Shown in pieces: positions 13,440 to 22,818 of a stretch of 64,000 nucleotides of DNA. The notes under the pieces were generated by a model that saw nothing but the letters and a program-made list of their open reading frames with translations, searched no databases and was not told where the DNA came from. The stretch is from Coturnix japonica. Taxonomy: Eukaryota; Chordata; Aves; Galliformes; Phasianidae. Location of the stretch: contig NC_029516.1 of assembly GCF_001577835.2 (NCBI RefSeq), forward strand, positions 53,070,186 through 53,134,185. Direction: 5' to 3'. Made by a program: the position numbers and the translations under genes. The first letter of the stretch is position 1. Every line of letters begins with the position of its first letter.

Positions 13440-14194
13440 TAATGAGGTTCAAAAGGCCAAGTGCAGGTTGGGTTGGGGCAATCACGGCTATTTATACAAA
13501 CTGGGGGTAGATCTCCTTGGGAGCAGCCCTGTGGAGAAGAGCTCGGGGGTCCTGGTAGACAAGAAGCTGGACATGAACCAGCAGTGTGTGCTTGCGGCCC
13601 AGAAGGCTGCATTATAAAAGGGGTGATCAGTAGGAAGAGGGAGGTGATTGTCCCCCTCTACTGGGCTCTTGTGAGGCCCCATCTGCAGTACTGCATCCAG
13701 GCCTGGGGCCCTCAGTACAGGAAGGATGTGGAGATCTTGGAGAGGGTCCAGGGGAGGGCCATGAAGATGATCAGAGGGCTGGAGCACCTCTCCTATGAGG
13801 AAAGGCTGAGGGAACTGGGCTTGGAGAAGAGAAGGCTCTGGGGAGACCTCATTGTGGCCTTCCAGTACTTGAGGGGAGTGTATAAACAGGAGGGGGAACG
13901 GCTGTTTACAAGCATGGATAGTGATGGGACAAGGGGGATGGTTTGAAACTGAGACAGGGAAGATTTAGCTTAGATATTAGGAGGAAGTTTTTCACACAGG
14001 AGGTGGTGACACACTGGAACAGGTTGCCCAAGGAGGCTGTGGATGCCCCATCCCTGGAGGCATTCAAAGCCAGGCTGGATGTGGCTCTGGGCAGCCTGGT
14101 CTGGTGGTTGGTGACCCTGCACAAAGCCGGGGGTTGAAACTGGATGATCATTGTGGCCCTTTTCAACCCAGGCCATTCTATGATTCTATGATTC
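13440..14194 (+). repeat. CR1 LINE, ~750 bp, 3' end complete
   Basis: This is the longest CR1 copy in the window. It carries the C-terminal part of the CR1 ORF2 reverse transcriptase: residues such as [29 protein letters not shown] and [15 protein letters not shown] are readable within 13461-13946. The 3' UTR follows, ending in a doubled TTCTATGA/TTCTATGA tail at about 14177-14194, the diagnostic CR1 terminus. It is 5'-truncated and no longer one continuous frame over its length. It starts about 290 bp upstream of the DENND5B CpG island. Confidence 0.97.
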
Positions 14195-15019
14195 CCAAAT
14201 TGCCTAAGATTTAATAACCATTGCACCATGTCCAGGAAGAAATCAGCATTGTCCTATCCCCATTTGTACAGCCCTTCTGTTATGATCACTCACTGCCAAA
14301 GCCCCAGCAGACAGATTTGGGAGCAGCATCTCCTTCTGAAAGGACTTGCATGGTTCTGAAGTTCCGAGGCTGTTCTCTCCACTCTGATGAGCTCCCTGCT
14401 CATGTTCAGTAATTCCACTATCTGTACACTTCAAACAGGTTGTTTGCAGAATGCAATGTATTCCATCCTTCTCTCACAATCTGTTAGTCTTTAACCATGC
14501 ACGAGCCATGTTTATTCTTACATCATATTCTTCTATGACTGGTATTTGTCCTTATACAAAAAACCGCTGTGAAAAGGAAATGCCTCCAAAGAACTCGGTG
14601 TTTTACCTGCAGCACAGGTCATTAGGCAGAGGCATAGAGAAGAACTGCTGCTTCCCACCTGCTGGCAACACAATGGCATCTTTACTCTCTCCTTGCCCTG
14701 GATTCACAAATTATATGTCCTTTTTATGTCTCATCCTCCTCTAGTGCTCTACTGAAAACAGACAAGAGCTGAAACAATTTCCACACGTATCCAAGGAAAA
14801 AGAAGATGCCAGTCCTCTGTCACATCACAGATCCATGGTGGCTGCAGTGCCACACTGTTCCAGATCCAAGCAGGAGTGTTCCAGGAACCCAGCTATGTCC
14901 TCGACTTTGCACTGAGAGCCTGGACATTTTATTTAGTTTGGTTTGTTTATTAACTTGTACCTGTCTACTCATCGAGCTCTAGGTCAGAGAATAAGAGTTA
15001 AGTCAGTCTGACACTCATT

Positions 15020-15225
15020 CACAGACCTAGACAGGCTTGAGCAGCGGGTCTGGGAGAACCTCATGAGGTTCAAGATCTGCACCTGGGTTGTGGCAATCCC
15101 CACTTTCTGTACAGCCTGGGGGATGTAAGGATGGAGCACAGCCCTGCCAAAAAAAGGCCTGGGGGTGCTGGTGGATGGCAAACTGGGCATGAGCCCGCGA
15201 TGTGCCTTCATAGCCCAGAATTTTT
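15020..15225 (+). repeat. CR1 LINE internal fragment
   Basis: It matches the ORF2 stretch also seen at the start of the 13440 copy: CTCATGAGGTTCAAGA, GCACCTGGGTTGTGGCAATC, GGGGGTGCTGGTGGATGGCA and CTGGGCATGAGCC. It ends without a CR1 tail, so it is an internal fragment rather than a normal 3' end. Confidence 0.85.
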
Positions 15226-18200
15226 TGTCCCATCACCTGCCAGTTTTCCAGTGGTGTGACAGCAAAGAGATTTGGGGCTTGGTAGGTTTGTTCTTCCTCA
15301 GGCACCCGTGTCTTCAGCTGCAGGGAATTTTCTTCCCAGTGTCAAGTTTTCTCAGCTTTCCCACTCCTTAATCTCTCAGCAAGTCGTCTTTTTTTTTGCA
15401 GGATCTGTTAGTTTAAATTGGGTCAAATGCTAACAAGCCTTAGGATCCTTAGGATCTGCCATAAGAGATCAGACTACAGGTCTGTCAAGCTCTTTGTCCT
15501 ATTTCTACAAGGAGTCAATGCCCGACGTTTCAGAGAGGTGGAAAACCCTGCTATTTGAAGGGTATCTCACTTACCCTTGCTGGGGCTCTGTTGCTTCACA
15601 TTTTATTTAATTCAGCATTCTTCAATGACTTTGAAATCACGCTGTTGGTGTGAGATTGCTCAACTCCTTAACATAGCTCTACAGCTTCCTGCATGTGATA
15701 GTTCACCAGCTGCCAAGACACATTGATTTTCCATCGAAAGCCTCTCTTCTTTTGCTCTAATACCTACATACTCACAAGATTCACAAGATCTGGTTGGGTA
15801 GAAGAGAGGGAAAACAAGATGAAAACGAATGTCTGCGATGCTCAGAAAGACAGTTCTCTACTTTCAGCTGACTTTCCTTGGAGCAGTTTGCAGTGCTGTG
15901 AGCTGCTTCACAAGATGCAGAGCACAAATAGCTGGAAGAAACAGGCTGCTCATAGGGATGGACTTTTTGACTGACATTGAAGCCATCCCATGCTCAGGGC
16001 AGAGGAGAGCACACAGCAGGAACAGAGAGAAAAACAGCAGCAGTGAATCTCACAGCAGGGTTCATAAATAAAGCAAATTTTATTCTCCAAGCTTATGCAA
16101 GAAGGGCTGCTTAAAACATTGGAAAGGTATTTGCTGCCTCAGGCTTGAAAAGTAAGCAAACCAGATCACTAGCCATAAGAAAAGCAAAGAGCGTTTCCTC
16201 CAGCACAATTCCTTGCTACTTGGAAAGCAGATACTGCAGGCACATATTCTAATGTTAAATCAAATTATAATACCATTAAAGCAAGTAGCTCATCTTCTAC
16301 ACTGTCCTCGTATCTATAAAGATTAAGCTTGAATAAAAGCACACCGCTCTCCTCTGTCATACAGTACAATTATTATTCATAGGGCAGAATTACAGATAAT
16401 GAAGCAAAAGACGCCTTTCCTGCATTTCTGCCACCGGATCTCTGCAGCTTCTGTGATTTAAAATTTAAATCTTTAAAATCCGTAATTGCCTATTGTAGCT
16501 CATTGCATTTAATTCACGTTGTGTACATCCATCACACACATGCCTTTACACTGCAATCACATATAAACACCTTCCATTCAGAGAGGATCCTTGACAGAGA
16601 GGTTTCACAAGGCAATTGAAATGATTGAATAGCAACCTGCACCTTCTTTCCCACTACTCCCTCCCACTGCTGGCCCTGTGTTCCCAAAAAACCCAGTCTT
16701 GTCCACTCTCTTGGCCAGAGCACCCAGTTCACCCTCAGTAAACAGATTCTGCCTTTGATTTTGCACTAAGCATTCAGGACGCACCTCCTCTACCAAGAGA
16801 CTGACTAGGTAGGCTGTCATCCTCATCAAGAGAGGAGCAGGATCATACACAGGTTCATACACAGCCATTGCATTATAGATGATTCAGTGCACGGACCCAG
16901 AGGTGAGAGCCTGTATTTTGCTCTGTGAGGTTTGCCCTCTGCTATCTGCTCACAGAAGGCTGAGATAAAACCTAATCAGCAAAGTACGCTGCTTGGATAA
17001 ATCACCGGCTTGTCACGCGTTAATGGAGGTGTTGTGCCACGAGCATCAAGCTAAAGCACCACGCTGATTTCCATCCATCTCTGACAGCATCACTCCCTCG
17101 TTGCATGACCTTGGCCCAATCCCCCATAGCCACACTGAAGCGCCAGCCTTGTGGAATCAGGTCAGCGAGCTCCTCAGCTGTGCTCAGGAGAGGGAGCCAA
17201 CGCTGCTGCTCCGCTACCCTGACATCTGCCAGGACAAAGCCCTATTGTTTGGCAGGCGGCCCTGCTGGCGTCGCACCACGAGCAGGTGCACCTGCCTCTA
17301 AACTCTTATCCCTCTGACATCAGTGCTCCAGCATCCAGCAGCTTGCTGTGTGTTTGCTTGGGATAGATCCAAGGAAATAAAGGAGGTACGTGTCGTGGCA
17401 AGGGGAAGGGTGGGAGAGGCCGAATAGCTGTTTGACCACATGCCTGCAGCGATGCTGGCTGTGATGGCTGAGCCACAGCTGTGCCAGTGGTCGGTGCTCC
17501 CAGTTAGACCAGCTCTGGCAGTGGGAAGGCTCCCAGAGCAGAAGCACTGTAACATATACATCACTGACACAATTTATCTTTGTTTCATAGAAATCAGGCC
17601 AGTCCCATGTCTGCCGATAGCAGTGGGAGTGCGAACCAAAGCTCCATTTTCATGCATCCTGGACAAAATCTGTTCGTGAACAGCGCATAAGCTCTTTGTC
17701 AAAATGCCTTTGGCCCCTGCACAAATGTAATTAGAGTCTGATTTCAACTTCCCTGATTTCAATTTCCCAACGTCCCTTTGAAGCTCTATTCACTAAGAAG
17801 TGCCAGACACCCCACATCTACATTACAATGCATCCTCGCACACTTGAAGGCCCAAGGGCGTGCTAGGGAAATCCACATGCACCAAATCCATAGCCAATAT
17901 ACAACACGAGACCAAGGACAGATGAAAAGTATTTCCTGAAATGAATATGCATTGTGAATTACTGCCCTCCTTAGCAAGGACTGCCGCTTTGCTTCGTGCT
18001 GTTATAATACATGCTGAGATCCTCACAGTGGTGTTACGAATCTAAAAGCACTTCAAGCAAATTAGAAGCACTAAAGGGTCTGCTTCATTTTCCCTATTGC
18101 AGCACGTGGCTTTTTTTAGCAGACATCTAAACATTTATATTCATAGGTTCGCTCATATCTCTCTGCTACTCATTCCCCATGCCAGATAACAAAATTTTGC

Positions 18201-19139
18201 CTTGAAGTACTTTGCTGCTTAGGATTCTTACTACCGATGACAGCTTTCCTGCACTCCTGCTTTTGCTTAGAAGTGCTGGAGTTCTGCTCTGAGCTCACTT
18301 CTAACAACAGCACAGAGATCAAAGCAGCTTGCTTCTCCTTGAGGATCATGTTTCTTAGTGACTTCTTTGCAAACCAACAGCCACAACTTATTTAAACCCG
18401 GATCCATGCTGAGCAATTCCAGCGGTTCCTGTCAGGCACATCCTTTGGGGGTGGGAGCGTTTAACACTCTCTGATGTGGCGATGGGCTCAGTGCCTCCCT
18501 CCAAGCCAAAACACCAGCTTTAGGGGCAATCCCAGGTTCTTTCCTCAGGACAAACCAGAGCTGTCCTTCTGCTGGTGCTCAGCACTGAAGGCGAGAGCAG
18601 CTGCAGTCTTTGCAGCCTCACACAGTGGCTGTGCTGCACACTCACAGCAGCGCTGACATTTCCACTGGGGCTGGGTGCAGCTGATTGCAGGAGACCCTCA
18701 GCTGATAGAAACAGAGCTGCAAGGTCACCTAGTGCTACGCTGGGGGTCCTCTGGGCTGAGTGTGCTGTGAGGAGCACACTGTATCACATCATCTGCTGTC
18801 AGGATAGACACCGCTGTGTGCTGCTGATGTACCCAGCCAGCCTGGAGAGGCCTGAAGCACAAAAAGACATTATATCCTCAGTTCAAGCTGTTCTGTAAGC
18901 AAACCCCACGGATCCGGCCAGGCGTGCATTTGCAACCTGCCAGACCAAAGACTAAGAATACAGTTGCCAAACACATTTTGGAGGGTACACCTGCACGGCT
19001 AAACACGGATGGGAAAGCCAGTGAAACCCACACTTTGTAGATATCACTGAACACTGATGACAAGCCCAAATACTGGGACTTTCTCCAATCCCTTGTGACC
19101 ATTCTGTGCCTCCATGTGCATAAATAGCAGCTCTTCTAT

Positions 19140-19519
19140 GCTTGGTGATGTTGAACTTAAGCTCCAACACACTGATGAGTGAGCCAGCACGGTTGCAGGG
19201 AGCTGTATTTCCACTCCTCTGGGCATCCACTGCTTCACTTTGCTCCCATGTACTGTTTGGTCTCCAGAAATGCCCAGCAAGCATCAATGAATGCCACTGG
19301 GTGCTATTTTTTCCTCATGGAGGAATTCAGTGGCACACTTTGGCTTTATACCTGCTTCCAAGTCAGATGCCATTTTGTCAGACTGCCCCTTTGCTGCCAT
19401 CTGTCGTATGGCAACACCATATAATGGAATACTGGTGGGAAGGCTCAACCTCCACTGCTATATCACCAATGACTGCCGATATAACAAAACAGGAGGCATT
19501 ATTTTCGGAACAACCCTCT
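19140..19519 (-). mobile_element. Mariner-type DNA transposon remnant (copy 1)
   Basis: The right edge reads, on the minus strand, TA then AGAGGGTTGTTCCGAAAAT and AATGCCTCC, a mariner-like terminal inverted repeat next to a TA target. The body aligns by eye with the copy at 54235-54692 through landmarks such as GATGCCATTTTGTCAGACTG (plus strand), TGCTGCCATCTGTC and TCATGGAGGAATTCAGTGGC. A decayed transposase N-terminal stretch GDQTV...VKQW is readable on the minus strand. The left part diverges, so it is truncated or internally deleted and cannot encode transposase. The family resembles the chicken mariner known as Galluhop; that name is from memory. Confidence 0.72.
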
Positions 19520-20494
19520 TAACAGCAAACATTACCCAGAAAAGGAGCCAGCAGGAAACTAAAACATTCTGTGCAGTTCTTTGGCTCTGGGGAAATGCAG
19601 AGTCAATGCAGTTCGCTGCCTCCAGTGAACTGATGCAGATCCTTGCAAACCTTATTTGCTTATCTTATCCTTGGCACCAGTGCGTTAGCGTCGTCCTCAA
19701 AACTCAGACAACAAAATGTACCACAGCATCAAGGTTTATTTCTGGAGCAAGCTGGAGCACTGCCTGGAGAAGAGAGAAGGAATTAGTCATAGGTTTGAAC
19801 ACTCTAGTGAATGCAGCCTGCCTGGCAACAAGCAGGGCTGAGCCTGGGAAGCATTGGTTACGATAGGACCCCAAGATGCTGTTCTGTTCTCTTGCTCCGG
19901 ACAGAATATTGACTTAGCCCTGTTGGGCACTGTTTGCCCTGACACTGAGGTCTAATAAATACACAGATGTCGGTGGATCACCTCTGGAACATCATAAACA
20001 GAGGGGTTGTCAGACAGCCCCAAGGAAAAAGAAGGCAGGGTGGGTTTCCCTATCACAGGAAGCCAGGAAGGATAGGTATGTTGTGAATGTCTTCATTTCA
20101 CCCAGGAAGACTTAGCTACAGACTGCCTTGAAAGGATTCCTCGTGTGTGAGCAGCAGCTCTGCATGCAGGTTTCACCACCTTCCTCTCAGGGCTTTGCAG
20201 GGAAGCACAGTCTGAACATGACAGAACAGGAGCAACCACAGATAAAAGCAGTCACAGCCATTCTTCAGCTCTATTTACAGGCCTTCCTCCTTCCCAGAGC
20301 AGCTCTGTCCCACCTTGGGCCAGCTGCAGAGATGCATCCGGATGCATCAGCAAGGTACATCTTTCTTTCAAGAGCAGTGAACACAGGGAAACACAAACAG
20401 TCTGATTCCACGTGTCTTTTGAAGCATTGGCCATGCTACACAAATGCTCTCCTGCCTGACAGTGCATGAATATGAGCAGCCAAGTGTGCCCTAA

Positions 20495-21139
20495 CTACTG
20501 GTGCAGACAAATGAGAGGTCCCATCGTTTGTTTCATTTTCAACTTTGCCTTAGCTACCAGCTGACATGCCAGCTGCATTTTGGTATTGATAATAGCAATG
20601 GTAATTTCTGCACCTCCAGCTAACCACAAATCAGTCCTGGTGTGCAAAACCCTGCCTGCTGACACTGAGTTGTTAGGAGGAGGTTGTTGAGTTGTCAGGA
20701 ACAGTCTGAGTTCGTTCATATGTATATGCCCTCCTGTGAATTTCCACTCAGGTTCTTCCACTGCCATGAGCTGTGGCAGCTGGCCTTCCAAAAAGAGATC
20801 TGGAAATGGGAGTTTCAGTGCTACAGATCAGGATAGAAGGAACAAGCTGTGGTTATCACCCGGCTGCTGCACTGCAGGTCTGTATTGCCTTGAGTGTAAC
20901 TCTTGTATCTGCAATGTCTCCTGAGTCATCAGCTCCTTGATGAGATGGTGGCTACCGTCCTCGTGCAGTTCCATTTCCTCGCTGTTAATTGGTTCAAACA
21001 CGATTTCCCCAGGGGTAGGGGCAGCTGTAGCATCAGCCAGTAATCCACTAATTCCTTCAAAGGCGCCGGAGTTCCTGGAGTGCGAACCTACAACTACCTT
21101 TGGAAAGAGCCGCACCTCTTCACCACCTACCAGATCCAT
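20495..21139 (-). other. Unrecognised minus-strand coding-like frames
   Basis: Two consecutive open frames lie on the minus strand: 21139 to 20828 (103 aa, acidic, starting MDLVGGEEVRLF) and 20791 to 20495 (98 aa, containing GGHIHMNELRLFLTTQQ). Their codon choice looks more gene-like than the surrounding chance frames. I do not recognise either product, and I see no domain, signal peptide or membrane segment. They end about 300 bp from the presumed ETFBKMT start site, in divergent orientation. They could be an upstream antisense transcript, a retrocopy fragment of an unknown gene, or chance. They are not claimed as a gene. Confidence 0.25.
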
Positions 21140-21419
21140 GTTATGCTGTGATCAAAGCTGTGCTCAGAGCAAATTCCAGCGTGGTTCCGTTGGTTGGCTG
21201 CAGCTCACACCATGCATTTGATTCTCAAGCTGTCACTACCTAAACTGAAACAAAAAGCCTTTGGAAATGAAAGATGTTTTTCCTCCAGGTGGGAAGGCCT
21301 TGATATCTCCCTGAAGTCATCAGCACAAGCACGTCTTGAGAGTCCAAACGTTTCACCCTTTGTGAGAGGACAGGCAGACTATAACACCCAAGTCCTCAAG
21401 AGTCCAGGGCTGAGCTGCT

Positions 21420-21560
21420 GCTTTAAGGGGGAGGGAAGGGGCGGGTTCAGCGTGTCGCAGCGCGGAGGGCGGAGCGGAGCGGTGCCGGCAGCAGCAGCAG
21501 GTAGGAGCGGGCCCTGAGGCGCATGGCGGGGCGGCACAAGGGGTGCTGCCCTCCGGCAGA
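21420..21560 (+). promoter_or_regulatory. ETFBKMT: ETFBKMT CpG-rich promoter and probable 5' UTR exon 1
   Basis: A compact GC-rich block contains GGGGCGGG and several CpGs, followed by a CAG-repeat-like stretch ending in a strong donor (CAG, then GTAGGA, donor bases 21501-21502). This suggests a short non-coding first exon ending at 21500. It would splice to the acceptor TTTTCCTTTCAG ending at 22420, just upstream of the ATG-bearing exon. No TATA box is seen. The exon is predicted from splice signals and composition. Confidence 0.6.
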
Positions 21561-21795
21561 TGGGGCGGGTGTAGCGCTGCCTTCCAGAAGGAAGGCGTTC
21601 ATTAATTACGTTCGGTAATTACGTGGGCTCTGCGGAATTGCGTTCTGAAAAACATCGTCACGGGTGTTTATTTGCAATAAGAATACAAATGATTTAAAGG
21701 TTTAACTAAATCGACCTAAACAGCAAGTATTGTGGGAGTTTAGTTCACAGCTTCATGCTTTAGGAAGCCATCAAGCAATAATTAGACTGCATAGA

Positions 21796-21890
21796 GAAGC
21801 CCCATCCCTGGAGGCATCAGGGCCAGGCTGGATGGGGCCCTGGGCAGCCTGAGCTGCTGGGTGCAGCCCTGGCCTCCACTGTGATGGAGG
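21796..21890 (+). repeat. CR1 LINE fragment
   Basis: A short piece of the CR1 3' region: CCCCATCCCTGGAGGCATC, GGCCAGGCTGGATGGGGCC, CTGGGCAGCCTGAG. It lies in the presumed 5' intron of ETFBKMT. Confidence 0.8.
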
Positions 21891-22420
21891 TTGACTTTCT
21901 TCTGAACCTGGGAGCGACTTCGGTACCTTAGGACCATCTGACCATTTAAAATGCAGTCTGAGGTGCAAAAAATCCAAGTAATCTGATTAAAATTGGTTCT
22001 TAAGCTGGTTTTTTATTCTGGAGCTGGAAGTCTGACTGTTCTGAGGAAGAAAGAGGAAAGCCCGCTGAGAAAATCCTTTCATTGCTTGCCTTTGATGTAA
22101 AAACATCATTTTCATATAAGATCACATGTTTGATAAAGGTAAAAAGTAGTGGTATCTCCCCAAAACCATACTGATAATCTTTGCTGTGTCCATTGGTCAG
22201 TAATTCCAGAGCCCTGCTACCAAAACTAATGATGCTGTGGTAGAACCGTAAATGGAAGCAGCTTGCTCTGTTACCGTGTTTCCCTCTGACCTCACAGGCT
22301 CCTCAGAGCAAAGCACAAGTTCTTAATGGCACAGCAGCACCTGGGCCTCCCTAAAGCCTTACCAGTACATGATCCTGAAGCTACAGGGACATCACTTAGG
22401 TAGTGTTGTTTTCCTTTCAG

Positions 22421-22522
22421 GAATCATAACCCATCACTATGAAAAGCAGCACGCTTTGAGCTTGCTTCAAGCTACCTGCCTCATCAGCTGTCCCCGACCA
22501 GCTGTGCTCTGCCTTTGGGGAC
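22421..22522 (+). promoter_or_regulatory. ETFBKMT: ETFBKMT 5' UTR segment with a short uORF
   Basis: The sequence runs from the acceptor ending at 22420 to the start codon at 22523. It contains an upstream ATG at 22439 followed by six codons and TGA at 22457-22459, in another frame than the main start. The main start has a good context (GACATGG). A uORF of this kind could lower translation of the main frame, which is inference. Confidence 0.5.
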
Positions 22523-22818
22523 ATGGCCTTCAGCAGCTGGAAGCGGCTGCTGCTGTCGGGCAGAGCCTGCAGGAGGGGAGCCCCTGCTCTGCAATGGAAA
22601 CGCTTCTGCCACTGGAATGCTGGCAAGTCGCTGGACCCTGAGGTGAGAGCATTTTTGGAAGAGAACACGGAGGTGACCAGCAGTGGGCACCTGACACCAG
22701 AGATCCGGCTGCGCCTCCTCACTCCTCGCTGCAGGTTCTGGAGGGAAAAGCCTGACCTTTGGCCATATGGGGACCCGTTCTGGGCGATATACTGGCCAGG
22801 AGGCCAAGCCCTGTCCAG
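22523..22818 (+). CDS. ETFBKMT: ETFBKMT coding exon 1
   Basis: It begins at ATG 22523 and ends in phase 2 at the donor GTATGC (22819). It encodes the targeting region and the PFWAIYWPGGQALS segment (residues 1-98 plus two bases). Confidence 0.95.

Larger units (their letters stand above)
14195..21400. other. Intergenic, between divergent DENND5B and ETFBKMT
   Basis: No host exon is recognised here. Contents are the CR1 piece at 15020-15225, a mariner remnant at about 19140-19519 and two minus-strand frames at 20495-21139 listed separately. The stretches 16240-16520 and 16920-17100 are repeat-free, AT-rich and look unique; distal regulatory sequence is possible there but unproven. I see nothing nameable in the remainder. 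Confidence 0.6.

Noticed and set aside
13461-13946. 161-aa plus-strand frame that looks like a protein gene
   Set aside because: Its readable part is the C-terminus of CR1 ORF2 reverse transcriptase; it belongs to the LINE copy.
19291-19866. 191-aa plus-strand frame
   Set aside because: It overlaps the mariner remnant in antisense and continues into unrelated sequence; fortuitous.
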